64,000 nt of DNA from Paraglaciecola sp. 20A4 (GCF_011378905.1 NZ_WTPY01000004.1:124001-188000); one strand, 5' to 3'. Numbered from the stretch's first letter, positions 18,973 to 32,322 are shown. Translations and numbers: made by a program. Notes: generated by a model from the sequence alone, not told the origin.

Positions 18973-19602
18973 CTATAATTTAAAGCCCGTCGCTACCAGA
19001 TATACCTCTCTGGAACGTGCTCGTGATGAATCAGGCTTACGAGTTTTAACTACTTTAAATGCGCTTTTCACATCACTAAAGAATTGCTCGAAACCTTCCC
19101 CCATAAAGACCTTTACGACGTAACTGCCATTTTTCTTCAACACTTGTCGGCACATATCTAACGATAGTTCGACTAAGTAAATTGATTTAGCTTGGTCTGC
19201 CGTGTCATTTCCGATCATGTTAGGAGCCATATCTGACATCACTACGTCTACGTTCTTTCCGTCAATTTTGTTCAGTAATGCGTCAAGAACTGATTCTTCA
19301 CGAAAATCTCCCATTAAAAAATCAACGCCTGGTAATGGGTCCATCGCCAAAATATCACAAGCGATCACCTGCCCATCATCGCCGACTTGTTTTGCCGCAT
19401 ACTGCGACCATCCACCTGGTGCGGCGCCTAAGTCAACTACCGTCATGCCCTTTTTTATAAGACCATCTTTGGCTTGAATTTCTTCGAGCTTAAAAACAGC
19501 CCTAGAACGTAGACCTTTTTTTTTCGCCTCCATGACATATTTATCGTCAAAATGCTCTTTGAGCCAGCGTTTACTGCTTTCAGATTGCTTATTTTTACCC
19601 AT
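18973..19602 (-). CDS. rlmE: 23S rRNA 2'-O-ribose U2552 methyltransferase RlmE
   Basis: 209 residues. SAM-dependent methylation of U2552 in the A-loop of 23S rRNA, needed for late 50S assembly. Shows the [12 protein letters not shown] start, SAM motif [24 protein letters not shown] around the catalytic Asp, and VKVFMGEGF with the catalytic Lys. Upstream partner of ftsH, as in E. coli (rrmJ-ftsH), divergent from yhbY. Confidence 0.97.
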   Translation of the reverse strand: MGKNKQSESSKRWLKEHFDDKYVMEAKKKGLRSRAVFKLEEIQAKDGLIKKGMTVVDLGAAPGGWSQYAAKQVGDDGQVIACDILAMDPLPGVDFLMGDFREESVLDALLNKIDGKNVDVVMSDMAPNMIGNDTADQAKSIYLVELSLDMCRQVLKKNGSYVVKVFMGEGFEQFFSDVKSAFKVVKTRKPDSSRARSREVYLVATGFKL

Positions 19603-19697
19603 TGGCTTCGTTTGTCATTAGGAATACTTGCAAGATGGCGCTAGAATACTTGTTTTCAACTGTTCACATTCAATATAATTGTAAGAAATATTACTCA

Positions 19698-19994
19698 ATG
19701 ACTCTATCAAACAAGCAAAAACAACACCTTAAAGGCCTCGCCCATTCACTTAAACCTGTTATACAACTTGGGGCTAATGGATTGACCGAAGGCGTATTGG
19801 CTGAAATTGAGGGCGCACTTAGCCATCATGAACTCATTAAAGTTAAAGTACCCACTGACGACAGAGAAGAGAAAAGTTTGATCATGGATGCGATTATCCG
19901 TGAAACAAAAGCAGAAAAATTACAATCTATAGGCCATACCTTGGTGCTATTTCGTCAAAGTGACGAGAAAAAAATCGAACTACCAAGAAAATAA
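19698..19994 (+). CDS. yhbY: YhbY, CRM-domain ribosome-associated RNA-binding protein
   Basis: 98 residues from the ATG at 19698 (MTLSNKQKQHLKGLAHSLKP). A single CRM domain: VIQLGANGLTEGV holds the GxxG loop in the usual place and the sequence ends KIELPRK, as family members do. Associates with pre-50S particles in E. coli. The open frame extends 96 bases upstream but that part has no family similarity. Divergent from rlmE, 95-bp gap with both promoters. Confidence 0.95.
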   Translation: MTLSNKQKQHLKGLAHSLKPVIQLGANGLTEGVLAEIEGALSHHELIKVKVPTDDREEKSLIMDAIIRETKAEKLQSIGHTLVLFRQSDEKKIELPRK

Positions 19995-20012
19995 TTTTAC
20001 TGTGATTAACTT

Positions 20013-20056
20013 CCCGTATTAAAACAACGAATCGAGTTGATTTAATACGGGGCTTT
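20013..20056 (+). terminator. Hairpin terminator after yhbY
   Basis: CCCGTATTAAA (20013-20023) pairs with TTTAATACGGG (20041-20051), extended by CAAC/GTTG after one A-A mismatch; a GCTTTTA tail follows. T run is modest, so efficiency is uncertain. Confidence 0.7.
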
Positions 20057-20104
20057 TACTCTGCGCATTTAGTACTTATTTTCACAGCTGCGTTAATAAT
20101 TGTA

Positions 20105-20596
20105 TTAATGGTGGTGACCACCGGCTCCATGAGCATGACCATGTTCAATTTCTTCTGACGTCGCTTGACGTACATCAACGACCTCTAAATCAAAATTCAA
20201 CGTCTTACCCGCCATTGGATGGTTCAAATTCACGGTAACCATGAATTTTCCTACTTTTACTACGGTGACTTCTCGCTGGCCATTATCAGTATTGACCACT
20301 GCCGTCATACCTGCCTTCCATTTTTTAGTACCTTGCGCATCTTGCAAATGTTTCATAGGAATGCGTTGTTCTGCGTCTGGCTGAATTTCGCCGTATGTTT
20401 GAGCAGGTTCAAGTTCCACAGAAAAACGATCGCCTACCGCCTTCCCTTCAAGGGCTGCGGACACGCCTGGCATCATGTTACTGTGACCATGAAGATAGGC
20501 AACAGCTTCATCATCGCGGTTATTTTCAAGCTCTACGCCATCTAAATCGGTAATAATATATTTGAACTGTACTACGGTATCTTTTGCTATTTGCAT
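20105..20596 (-). CDS. slyD: SlyD-like FKBP peptidyl-prolyl isomerase with His-rich tail
   Basis: 163 residues. FKBP fold with an inserted IF chaperone domain (from about residue 68) and a short C-terminus rich in His (EHGHAHGAGGHHH). SlyD-type proteins act as metal-binding folding factors and deliver nickel in hydrogenase maturation. The tail here is much shorter than in E. coli SlyD, so nickel storage is likely weaker. N-terminal block DTVVQFKYIITDLDGVELE and LHGHSNMMPGVSAALEGK are family marks. Alone between yhbY and the Lon-like gene. Confidence 0.9.
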   Translation of the reverse strand: MQIAKDTVVQFKYIITDLDGVELENNRDDEAVAYLHGHSNMMPGVSAALEGKAVGDRFSVELEPAQTYGEIQPDAEQRIPMKHLQDAQGTKKWKAGMTAVVNTDNGQREVTVVKVGKFMVTVNLNHPMAGKTLNFDLEVVDVRQATSEEIEHGHAHGAGGHHH

Positions 20597-20688
20597 ATCG
20601 GTTATCTCGTCATAAATAATGTGCGCGGCAGTCTATCAAAAACACAGAATTGTGAAATCTTATTTGACCACAAAAATTGTGTTGGGCT

Positions 20689-23076
20689 CTATTCGTCGTC
20701 GTTGCCGTTCACCACATTCGCGATGTTGAGTAAACTACTGACCGCCATGTAATTAATTGTTCCTTTGGGATATCGACCTTTGGCATTCATCAAGCCGACT
20801 TCTTTATTCATCAATAATTCCAGGGCTTGATCGACCGTTTCCACTACACAAATATGAAACTTGCCTAAATTGACCGCAGCAATAACCTCTTTATCTAACA
20901 TCAAATTGATTTGATTAGATTTTGGGATAATAGCCCCCTGATTACCGGTTAAACCACGATGCTGACATAGCTTAAAGAAGCCCTCAATTTTCTCGTTCAC
21001 GCCACCCACGGACTGAACCTGACCATACTGGTTAATTGAGCCTGTGATGGCTAAATCTTGCCGGGTTGGAATATTGGTTAACGCAGAGATGAGCGCCACT
21101 AATTCAGCTAATGACGCACTGTCGCCGTCAATGTGTCCGTAGGATTGTTCAATGGCAATATTTGCCGATAATGTTAGTGGAAATAACTGCGCGTACTTAT
21201 GCCCTAAGTAACCCGTTAATAGCATAACCCCTTTTGAGTGAATGGGTTGTCCCAACTCAACCTCGCGCTCGATATCTACCACACCGTTAGCGCCAGCATA
21301 AACGGTGGATGTGATCCGTGCAGGCGTACCAAACAAACAATCACCCACTTCAAGTACGGTAAGGCCATTCACTTTACCTACGTCGACACCTTCAGTGGCA
21401 ATTAATATTTGCCCCTGCTTAATATCATCTAATACGGCTTCGCTTACCCGTCCAGTGCGGCGAGTTTTTGCGCTTAATGCCGCTTCGATTTGGGTTACGT
21501 CTAAATCTAAAACTTGATCCTTACGACAAAAATAGAAGCTCTCATTAAGCAGTTCAATCACATCAGAGAAACGAGCAGATAACCGTTGTTGATGTTCCGC
21601 CATGCGCAAACTGTACTCCACTAAGCGATACATCGCTTTAGGGGAAATACTGTTTAATCCCAATGCGGCTACTTGATGCCTAACACGACCCACAAAGTCA
21701 TATAGAGTTTGCTTGTCTAATTGAATTTCATGATCAAAATCAACTAATACACGAAACAGCTCATAAAATTCATCGTCATAATCTTGCAAGTTATAATACA
21801 GTTCTCGCGAACCAAGCAGCACCACTTTAACGCTAATAGGAATTTGCTGTGGATTCAGTGTAATTGAGTTAACCATACCTACATCGGGCTGAGGCAGGTC
21901 CATTTTTAGGTAACCTGATTTAAGCACTAATTTTAACGTTTCCCATGCGTAGGGCTGTAAAATCAACTTATCTACATCTAGCAACAAGTACCCGCCGTTT
22001 GCACGATGCAATGCCCCGGGCCTAATCATGCGGTAATTGGTAAAAACGGATCCCGAGACGTTGGTATATTCAACCCGACCAAATAAATTTTGGTGCGTTG
22101 GGTTAGGCTCATAAATGACCGGAGCCCCGCTATTTAATTCATGGCTGACGAGTATATTAGGTAGATATTGTTCTTCTAGAATCGAACGCCTGTCATACTC
22201 ATCGTGTTTTTCGTCTTTCTTCTCATCAGCCAATATCTCTACTATGGTTTCGACCAAATGAGGCTTTAATTGACGCAAAAATTTCAATATGCCTAAATCA
22301 CCAACATATTGATGCTCAAGCTCTTTAAGCAGAGGTCTGATACCTTGCTCAGCAGTATCTTTCTTGAGTTGGCGAAGTTTTTCTGACGATGCTCGTTTCC
22401 ATTTTGGTAGCTCAATTAACGCTTCAGCTAATCGATTCTCTAATTCATCGATCAAGGTATAATACTGCTGACGTTCATCTTCACTTAATTTTGCAAAATC
22501 TGCATCCGTAATCGGTTTTTCATTCACTATGGGAGAAAAACTTATATTGCCATTCTCTTCATACAAGGCGACTTTTTGCGCTAGAGCGAGTTGTTCAACC
22601 GTGTCGATAGCATGCTCATAACGCTGATCAAATTCCCGAGTGATGGCTACTTTTTTTCGCTGGTACCCTGGATTATCAAATGCCGCAGGAAAGGTATCGA
22701 GTAATTCATCGACCAATGTCCCCATCTCTTTCACAAGGCGTTTACTTTCGCCTGGCGGCAAGCGCAGTGCAAACGGCTCGCGCTCATCTTCAAAATTATT
22801 GATGTAGCACCAGTCATCTGGGGTTAACGCTCTGCGAACGTACTTGGCGATATATTCATGAACCAAGGTAAAGCGACCAGTTGCTTGTTCGCCCATTACA
22901 TATAAATTATACCCCTTGGTATTAAGCCCCAAACCAAAGTCTAGCGCTTCCCGAGCTCGCGCCTGACCGATAAAGGTTGCTTGCATAGCTTGTTCATCTT
23001 TTAAAGCTTGATTGATCAAGCGGCGACTGGGCTTAGCGGTTATATCTTTTAAACTCAAAGCGTATTTAAGATGCAT
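20689..23076 (-). CDS. Lon-like ATP-dependent protease (YcbZ/LonB-type)
   Basis: 795 residues from ATG 23076; the frame extends to a TTG at 23106 without ribosome binding site. N-terminal P-loop region is degenerate (GLNTKGYNLYVMGEQATGRFT), followed by a long charged helical insert, an AAA module and a C-terminal S16 Lon protease domain: catalytic Ser in IDGDSASLAELVAL and Lys in GVNEKIEGFFKLC form the Lon dyad. This matches the 'Lon-related putative ATP-dependent protease' family (E. coli YcbZ is a shorter relative). Substrates unknown. Divergent from leuS across a DnaA-box-bearing gap. Confidence 0.88.
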   Translation of the reverse strand: MHLKYALSLKDITAKPSRRLINQALKDEQAMQATFIGQARAREALDFGLGLNTKGYNLYVMGEQATGRFTLVHEYIAKYVRRALTPDDWCYINNFEDEREPFALRLPPGESKRLVKEMGTLVDELLDTFPAAFDNPGYQRKKVAITREFDQRYEHAIDTVEQLALAQKVALYEENGNISFSPIVNEKPITDADFAKLSEDERQQYYTLIDELENRLAEALIELPKWKRASSEKLRQLKKDTAEQGIRPLLKELEHQYVGDLGILKFLRQLKPHLVETIVEILADEKKDEKHDEYDRRSILEEQYLPNILVSHELNSGAPVIYEPNPTHQNLFGRVEYTNVSGSVFTNYRMIRPGALHRANGGYLLLDVDKLILQPYAWETLKLVLKSGYLKMDLPQPDVGMVNSITLNPQQIPISVKVVLLGSRELYYNLQDYDDEFYELFRVLVDFDHEIQLDKQTLYDFVGRVRHQVAALGLNSISPKAMYRLVEYSLRMAEHQQRLSARFSDVIELLNESFYFCRKDQVLDLDVTQIEAALSAKTRRTGRVSEAVLDDIKQGQILIATEGVDVGKVNGLTVLEVGDCLFGTPARITSTVYAGANGVVDIEREVELGQPIHSKGVMLLTGYLGHKYAQLFPLTLSANIAIEQSYGHIDGDSASLAELVALISALTNIPTRQDLAITGSINQYGQVQSVGGVNEKIEGFFKLCQHRGLTGNQGAIIPKSNQINLMLDKEVIAAVNLGKFHICVVETVDQALELLMNKEVGLMNAKGRYPKGTINYMAVSSLLNIANVVNGNDDE

Positions 23077-26016
<2,940 letters not shown>

Positions 26017-26032
26017 CGAGTAAAAATACGCA

Positions 26033-26554
26033 ATGCGAAACCTAATCACCTGTTTATTATGTAGTTTCATCCTCAGTGGATGCGGTTTTTCATTGCGTGG
26101 CAATTACGAACTACCAGAGAGCATTACACATTTGAGGTTAGCGTCTTCAGAGGCTCACTCAGCACTAGAACGCGCACTTCGTAAAGAACTTAAACCGTAT
26201 AGTATTGAGATCATTGAGCAAAGTGTACAAGAACAACCCAATGCGCTTAATGTATTTTTGCTCAGTGATACACTCGACAGACGTTTACTATCCTTATTTG
26301 CCACAGGGCAAGTTGCTGAATACGAATTAATTTATACCGTTCGCTACGAGTTACAGTTTCCGCAAAGCGATGCGCAACTTGTAGAGTTTGATATTAAACG
26401 CGAATATCAAGATGATCCTGATGCGGTTTTAGCAAAATCTCGAGAGCTAGAGCTCGTATTATCTGAAATGCGCAAACAAGCAGCCAATCGGATTATTCAT
26501 CAAATATCGATTTCTCAACGTTCGTTAGCAAACACGCCGCCCCGTCGTTCTTAA
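26033..26554 (+). CDS. lptE: LPS-assembly lipoprotein LptE
   Basis: 173 residues. Outer-membrane lipoprotein that plugs the LptD barrel for LPS export. Lipobox LSGC (Cys17) followed by GFSLRGNYELPESI, the family N-terminus; remaining sequence fits one domain with YELIYTVRYELQ strand. 16 bp after leuS; stop and holA start overlap as TAATG. Confidence 0.94.
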   Translation: MRNLITCLLCSFILSGCGFSLRGNYELPESITHLRLASSEAHSALERALRKELKPYSIEIIEQSVQEQPNALNVFLLSDTLDRRLLSLFATGQVAEYELIYTVRYELQFPQSDAQLVEFDIKREYQDDPDAVLAKSRELELVLSEMRKQAANRIIHQISISQRSLANTPPRRS

Positions 26555-27576
26555 TGCAAGTTTATCCTAATCGCTTCGCGGCCTCTTTGAATAAGGGTCT
26601 CCAGCCTTTTTATCTCATATTTGGCGACGAGCCCCAGCAAAAATTGACCGCCATTAATCAAGTGCGGGAAATAGCCTTGCAAAACGGCTTTGACGAACGT
26701 CAAACGTTAGTTGCTGACGCACAATTTGATTGGCAGAAACTGCTTGAGGCGACGCAAACCTTATCTTTATTTTCATCTCGACAATACATAGAGCTAGAAT
26801 TGCCTACGGGTAAACCAGGCACACAAGGAAGTAAAATACTGTCAGAACTTAGCGCGAAAAGTAATCCAGACATTTTATTGGTTATTTATGGCGCAAAAAT
26901 AGGCAAAGACGTACAAAATAGTAAATGGTTTAAGAGTCTTGATAAACAAGGCGTATATGTTCCCTGTTACCCATTAGAAGGCAATGCCTTACAACAATGG
27001 TTAATGGAACAAATGCGCACCCAAGGCTTACATGCGTCATCTGACGTCACCCAATTACTAGGTGAATACTGCGAAGGTAACTTATTGGCAGCCAGTCAGG
27101 AAATTGAAAAACTGTGTTTACTTTATCCCAATGGAAATCCCACATTGGAACAGGTGGAACAAGCTGTTGTTGATCAATCCCGATATAACGTATTCCAGTT
27201 GATAGACGTATTGCTTGCTGGTGACAGTCAAAAGTCTGTCAAAATGCTATATCGCTTAGAAAGCGAAGGAATTGAACCCAATATCGTCATGTGGGCATTA
27301 ACCCGCGAATGGCAAGTGCTAAGAGCACTCCAAGCGAGTAAGCAACTCGGTCAACCAATTAATTGGAATCAACACCGAATATGGAAAAATCGACAAGGTT
27401 TGTATTTATCAGCCTTACAGCGCCTGACCCCTTTACATATGCAGCAACTACAGCAAAAACTAAACGTCATGGATAATGCGTTGAAGCAGTCGCAAGTTTT
27501 GCGTCCATACGTAGAACTATGTCATTTATGCTTGTTATTTATTCCCATGCCTTTAAAAGATTTTGCTTTAAATTGA
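26554..27576 (+). CDS. holA: DNA polymerase III delta subunit HolA
   Basis: 340 residues. Wrench subunit of the clamp loader that opens the beta clamp. N-terminal PFYLIFGDEPQQKLTAI, central domain LLGEYCEGNLLAASQEIEKL (delta signature), and C-terminal helical domain. Starts on the TAATG overlap with lptE and its TGA overlaps the nadD TTG start. Confidence 0.96.
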   Translation: MQVYPNRFAASLNKGLQPFYLIFGDEPQQKLTAINQVREIALQNGFDERQTLVADAQFDWQKLLEATQTLSLFSSRQYIELELPTGKPGTQGSKILSELSAKSNPDILLVIYGAKIGKDVQNSKWFKSLDKQGVYVPCYPLEGNALQQWLMEQMRTQGLHASSDVTQLLGEYCEGNLLAASQEIEKLCLLYPNGNPTLEQVEQAVVDQSRYNVFQLIDVLLAGDSQKSVKMLYRLESEGIEPNIVMWALTREWQVLRALQASKQLGQPINWNQHRIWKNRQGLYLSALQRLTPLHMQQLQQKLNVMDNALKQSQVLRPYVELCHLCLLFIPMPLKDFALN

Positions 27577-28232
27577 ATAATTTACGCCCCGCATTAGGCA
27601 TATTTGGTGGTACATTTGATCCCATCCACTATGGTCACATAAAGCCTGTGATAGATGCCGCTCAGCAAGCATGTGTGCAATCCGTAGCAATGTTGCCATG
27701 CCATATTCCGGTACATAAAAATCATGTTCCCAGTGCAACTGAACATCGCTTAGCGATGCTCAAACTCGCCATAGAAGAATACCCTCAACTTTATATCGAT
27801 GAACGTGAAATTCATAACTCAGCACCTTCGTTTACCATACATACGTTGCGCGCTCTGCGCGCTGAATATCCCAAGCATCCGTTATGTTTTTTTATTGGTA
27901 TGGATTCGCTTCATTCACTGACGAAATGGCACGAGTGGCAGGCGTTATTCGATTACTGCCATTTTGTTGTCAGTTGCCGACCAGATACACAAACGTCTAT
28001 ATCGAGCGACTTACAACAATTATTAAATGCGCGACAGGTGGAGACCAATAACGCGTTGCACAATGCGCTATGCGGTAAAATTTATTTAGCCGATACCCCT
28101 GAAATGGCAATTTCCTCGAGCGACATTCGCCAACGTATTCAACGGGGCTTGTCGACCGAAAACATGTTGCCCCCAAAGGTGCGATCTTACATACAAACAC
28201 ATAAGTTATATCAGCCACGTACCACTTTCTGA
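27573..28232 (+). CDS. nadD: Nicotinate-nucleotide adenylyltransferase NadD
   Basis: 219 residues from TTG 27573. NAD synthesis: adenylates nicotinate mononucleotide. Motifs GIFGGTFDPIHYGHI (nucleotidyl transferase HxGH as HYGH), PCHIPVHK, FFIGMDSLHSLTKWHEW and ISSSDIRQRI. The TTG start forms a 4-base TTGA overlap with the holA stop; the longer frame from 27519 would run 58 bp into holA. Confidence 0.93.
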   Translation: MNNLRPALGIFGGTFDPIHYGHIKPVIDAAQQACVQSVAMLPCHIPVHKNHVPSATEHRLAMLKLAIEEYPQLYIDEREIHNSAPSFTIHTLRALRAEYPKHPLCFFIGMDSLHSLTKWHEWQALFDYCHFVVSCRPDTQTSISSDLQQLLNARQVETNNALHNALCGKIYLADTPEMAISSSDIRQRIQRGLSTENMLPPKVRSYIQTHKLYQPRTTF

Positions 28233-28281
28233 TAAACTCGACATTAATTCATTTAAGATAAAGTTAATAAAAGGAATCCCT

Positions 28282-28599
28282 TTGGATCACGAACAGTTAA
28301 AAGCCTTTGTAGTAGAAAAAATTGAAGACCTAAAAGCTCGCGATATCATAGATTTAGACGTATCAGAGAAATCAACTGTCACTGAAACCATGCTGATATG
28401 TTCAGGTAACTCAAAACGTCATGTGGTATCAATTGCCGAAAACGTTGTAGTTGAAGCTAAGCAAGCAGGCAATCCACCTTTGAGTATTGAAGGTCGTGAA
28501 GTCGGTGATTGGGTATTAGTTGATTTAGGTGACGTAGTGCTACATGTAATGCAAGACGAAGCTAGAGATTTTTACCAATTAGAGAAACTTTGGGGCTAA
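28282..28599 (+). CDS. rsfS: Ribosomal silencing factor RsfS
   Basis: 105 residues. Binds L14 and blocks subunit joining in starvation. TTG start at 28282 with AAGGAA five bases before it. Family motifs KARDIIDLDVSEKSTVTETM, CSGNSKRHV, GDWVLVDLGDVVLHVM, FYQLEKLW. Followed by rlmH, as usual. Confidence 0.96.
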   Translation: MDHEQLKAFVVEKIEDLKARDIIDLDVSEKSTVTETMLICSGNSKRHVVSIAENVVVEAKQAGNPPLSIEGREVGDWVLVDLGDVVLHVMQDEARDFYQLEKLWG

Positions 28600-28645
28600 T
28601 AAGACCTCAAACCGATAGCTTCTAGATTGCAAAGTAGATAACGCC

Positions 28646-29116
28646 ATGCGAATTCAACTAATAGCCGTGGGCAGTAAAATGCCAGGTTGGGTCGAACAAG
28701 GTTACCAACAATACGTTAAACGCTTTCCTGCTGATATGCCCCTTAGTCTAACAGAAATACCTGCTGGCAAACGTGGCAAAAATGCGGATATAAAACGCAT
28801 TTTACACAAAGAAGGTGAACTAACCATGGCGGCTATCCCCAAGGGTAACCGCATAGTAACCCTTGAGGTGACAGGCAAACCTTGGGATACCCCCATGCTT
28901 GCCAGCAATATGGAAAAATGGCAAATGGATGGCCGGGATGTAAGCTTACTGATCGGTGGACCTGAAGGATTAGCGCCTGAATGCATTGCTGCGTCAGAAC
29001 AAAAATGGTCATTGTCACCATTAACTTTACCTCACCCTCTAGTACGGATTATCGTGGCTGAAAGCCTCTACCGAGCTTGGTCAGTGAATACCAACCACCC
29101 CTACCACAGAGAATAG
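28646..29116 (+). CDS. rlmH: 23S rRNA pseudouridine1915 N3-methyltransferase RlmH
   Basis: 156 residues, SPOUT family, acts on the assembled 70S ribosome. Begins [23 protein letters not shown] knot [11 protein letters not shown] and [23 protein letters not shown] are intact. Two bases before the mrdA start. Confidence 0.97.
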   Translation: MRIQLIAVGSKMPGWVEQGYQQYVKRFPADMPLSLTEIPAGKRGKNADIKRILHKEGELTMAAIPKGNRIVTLEVTGKPWDTPMLASNMEKWQMDGRDVSLLIGGPEGLAPECIAASEQKWSLSPLTLPHPLVRIIVAESLYRAWSVNTNHPYHRE

Positions 29117-29118
29117 CA

Positions 29119-31050
29119 ATGGCCCGCCCACGCGTGACGATAAAAGATCATACTGCTGAAGCAAATCTGTTTGCCAGGCGCACTGTGATTGCCATGCTCG
29201 CAATATTCATGATGATTGCCATGGTTTTAAGCAATCTTTATTATTTACAAATCACCCGATTCGCAGACTATCAGACTCGCTCGAATGACAATCGAATTAA
29301 AATTCTTCCGGTCGCGCCAAACCGAGGATTAATATATGACCGAAATGGTATTTTATTAGCAGAAAATCGTCCGGTATTTAATCTTGAAGTCATCCCTGAA
29401 AAAGTCAAAAACCTCGAAAAAACCCTAGGCCTGTTAAGTATACTATTAGATATCGATGAAGATGAAGTCACTGATTTTTATCGTGAAATCAAACGGAACA
29501 GGCGTTTTAAACCCGTTTCACTGCGCAAGCGATTAACACCAGAAGAAGTGGCTCTTTTTTCTGCCAACCAGCACAAATTTCCTGGCGTAAGCGTAGAGGC
29601 TCGCCTTACGCGTTATTACCCTTACGGTAAAACTCTTACGCATGTGTTGGGTTATGTTTCAAAAATTAATAAAAAAGACTTACAAAAACTTAGTGAAGCG
29701 GGTCTTGAAGCAAATTACGCCGCAACTCACGACATTGGTAAATTAGGCGTAGAAAAATATCACGAGGATATTTTACATGGGCAAGTCGGGTATCAAGAAG
29801 TTGAAGTCAATAACCAAGGGCGAATTATTCGTACCTTAAATTTCAATCCGCCTGTACCTGGGCAAGATATCGTACTTAATATCGATTTGAAATTACAGCA
29901 ACAAGCCCAAAAAATTATGGATGGCGATAAAGGCACTATTGTCATGCTCGACTCTCAAAATGGCGGTGTCCTCGCGATGTACAGTAGCCCTAGTTACGAT
30001 CCTAATTTATTTGTTCACGGGATCAGTAGTAAAAACTACAACGCGTTATTAAACTCAAAAGCGCGCCCCCTCATTAACAGAGCCACTCAAGGTCAATATC
30101 CTCCCGCGTCTACAGTCAAACCACATTTAGCCTTAGTCGGTTTAGAAGAACATGTTGTGACGCCCGAAACGCGAATATTTGATAACGGTAAATACCGCTT
30201 AAAAAACGTAGAGCATGTCTGGCGTGACTGGAAAACATGGGGTCATGGGTGGGTCGATGTAACTTCAGCAATTGAGCAGTCCTGTGATATTTATTTCTAT
30301 GACTTAGCCTATCGATTAGGCATAGATAAAATAAGTGACCATATGTTTGAATTTGGTTTTGGCGACTATACCGGAATCGATTTACACGAAGAGTCAGATG
30401 CAAATATGCCTAGCCGAGGATGGAAACGAGCTCGCTTTAACCAACCCTGGTATATAGGCGATACGATCCCAGTAGGAATTGGCCAGAGTTACTGGACTGC
30501 AACGCCGATTCAACTGGCTCAGTCCATTACGACCCTAGTCAATCATGGTCGGCGATTTATTCCACAAATTATACGCGGCAGATATGTCGGCGACGAAATA
30601 GTGCTAGATGGCAGTAAAGAAAGACGTCCTCTAGATGTGAAAGACATAAAAAACTGGGACTTAGTACTCGACGCTATGTATGGTGTAGTCAATCGTAAAA
30701 ATGGTACGGCGCGTAAAGCGTTTGTAGACACGCCTTACGTATCTGCCGGTAAATCAGGTACTGCGCAATTGGTCGCTATCGCCCAAGATGCCAAATATGA
30801 TGCTGATAGTCTTGCCGCAAACTTACGAGATAATGCAATGTATGTGGCGTTTGCTCCCTATGAAAAACCAGAGATTAGCATCGCAGTAGTACTAGAGAAT
30901 GCCGGTGGAGGGAGTTCACAAGCTGCGCCAATAGCTAAGCAAATGATGGACGAATACTTTGCTGATCGGGATTTTGGCCCACGTCCTGACGTAAAAGAGC
31001 GAGAAATATCCAAAGATGTTGCAAAAAACGCCCCTTCCCACAACCACTAA
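29119..31050 (+). CDS. mrdA: Penicillin-binding protein 2 (elongasome transpeptidase)
   Basis: 643 residues from ATG 29119, two bases after rlmH; the frame extending into rlmH is not used. One membrane helix (about residues 22-43), PBP dimerisation region (RGLIYDRNGILLAENRPVF), transpeptidase domain with SxxK STVK, SxN-position SCD, and KSGTAQ. Cross-links peptidoglycan during lateral growth with RodA. Short charged His-ending tail. Confidence 0.97.
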   Translation: MARPRVTIKDHTAEANLFARRTVIAMLAIFMMIAMVLSNLYYLQITRFADYQTRSNDNRIKILPVAPNRGLIYDRNGILLAENRPVFNLEVIPEKVKNLEKTLGLLSILLDIDEDEVTDFYREIKRNRRFKPVSLRKRLTPEEVALFSANQHKFPGVSVEARLTRYYPYGKTLTHVLGYVSKINKKDLQKLSEAGLEANYAATHDIGKLGVEKYHEDILHGQVGYQEVEVNNQGRIIRTLNFNPPVPGQDIVLNIDLKLQQQAQKIMDGDKGTIVMLDSQNGGVLAMYSSPSYDPNLFVHGISSKNYNALLNSKARPLINRATQGQYPPASTVKPHLALVGLEEHVVTPETRIFDNGKYRLKNVEHVWRDWKTWGHGWVDVTSAIEQSCDIYFYDLAYRLGIDKISDHMFEFGFGDYTGIDLHEESDANMPSRGWKRARFNQPWYIGDTIPVGIGQSYWTATPIQLAQSITTLVNHGRRFIPQIIRGRYVGDEIVLDGSKERRPLDVKDIKNWDLVLDAMYGVVNRKNGTARKAFVDTPYVSAGKSGTAQLVAIAQDAKYDADSLAANLRDNAMYVAFAPYEKPEISIAVVLENAGGGSSQAAPIAKQMMDEYFADRDFGPRPDVKEREISKDVAKNAPSHNH

Positions 31051-31065
31051 TATCTGGCTGTCATT

Positions 31066-32190
31066 ATGAATATGATGTTACGTACAAAGCTTGATCCCAA
31101 TAAGCGCTCTATTCTGAACCGGATACATTGTGATGGCCCCTTGCTATTAGGGTTATTAGTATTAATGGCGGTGGGATTAATAACTATTTACTCTGCTGGC
31201 GGGCAAGATTGGCAATTAATTGACCGTCAACTTATTCGCCTAGGACTAGCGCTTGCAGTTATGTTAGTCGTAGCCCAAATTCCTCCTTTAGCCTATCAAA
31301 AACTCTCTATTTACTTGTACCTTCTCGGCGTTGCTATGTTGGTCGCGGTTATCGTCTTTGGTCATGTAGGTAAAGGCGCGCAGCGCTGGCTTGATTTAGG
31401 CATACTGCGCTTTCAGCCGTCTGAAATCATGAAATTAGCCGTACCTATGATGGTAGCGTGGTATATCAGCCGATTTAACTTACCACCTAAATTACGACAT
31501 ATTTTAGTGGGCTTTATTCTCGTAGGCATCCCTACCTTATTAATCGCTCAGCAACCCGATTTAGGTACGTCTTTATTGATTGCGAGCTCAGGTATATTTG
31601 CTCTTTTTCTGGCCGGTATGAGTTGGAAATTTATTGGTGCAATAGCCCTTAGCGTATCAGTTTTTAGTCCAATAATGTGGAACTTTTTGATGAAAGATTA
31701 TCAAAAGCAACGGGTACTGACGTTTCTCAATCCTGAAAGTGATCCCTTGGGGTCTGGCTATCATATTATTCAATCACAAATAGCCATCGGTTCAGGTGGT
31801 GCTGACGGTAAAGGTTGGCTGCAAGGAACTCAATCACAGTTAGAATTTCTACCTGAACGTCATACAGATTTCATTTTTGCCGTATTCAGTGAAGAGTTTG
31901 GTTTTTGGGGGGTAGTAGGATTACTGGCTATTTACACATTTATCGTTATTCGCGGCATGATCATCGCCAATCGCGCCCAAGATGCATTTAGTAAGATTTT
32001 GGCGGGCAGTATAACCCTGACTTTTTTCGTATACGTTTTTGTTAATATGGGTATGGTATCTGGCATATTGCCAGTGGTAGGCGTGCCGTTACCTCTTGTC
32101 AGTTATGGCGGCACCTCAATGGTAACGCTATTAGCAGGTTTTGGCATATTAATGGCTATTGCCACACAAAAACGATTACTGTCCCGTTAA
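31066..32190 (+). CDS. rodA: RodA peptidoglycan glycosyltransferase (SEDS family)
   Basis: 374 residues, about ten membrane helices. SEDS motifs GKGAQRWLDLGILRFQPSE, AQQPDLGTSLLI, LPERHTDFIFAVFSEEFGF and VGVPLPLVSYGGTSM are present. Polymerises lipid II with PBP2 in cell elongation. 15 bp after mrdA. Confidence 0.97.
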   Translation: MNMMLRTKLDPNKRSILNRIHCDGPLLLGLLVLMAVGLITIYSAGGQDWQLIDRQLIRLGLALAVMLVVAQIPPLAYQKLSIYLYLLGVAMLVAVIVFGHVGKGAQRWLDLGILRFQPSEIMKLAVPMMVAWYISRFNLPPKLRHILVGFILVGIPTLLIAQQPDLGTSLLIASSGIFALFLAGMSWKFIGAIALSVSVFSPIMWNFLMKDYQKQRVLTFLNPESDPLGSGYHIIQSQIAIGSGGADGKGWLQGTQSQLEFLPERHTDFIFAVFSEEFGFWGVVGLLAIYTFIVIRGMIIANRAQDAFSKILAGSITLTFFVYVFVNMGMVSGILPVVGVPLPLVSYGGTSMVTLLAGFGILMAIATQKRLLSR

Positions 32191-32322
32191 CATATTAGTC
32201 TTAACTTGCTATTCTTTTCGGCGGAATCTTTATACGTTACTTACTATTTTTACGGTGGGGTCATTTTGATACAATTGTCTTTTCAAATTAAGGCACAACT
32301 CGCAAAATCATTGCGCCAAATA

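Noticed and set aside
29077-29118. Upstream start of PBP2 within rlmH
   Set aside because: The ATG at 29119 follows the rlmH stop by two bases and gives the family N-terminus.
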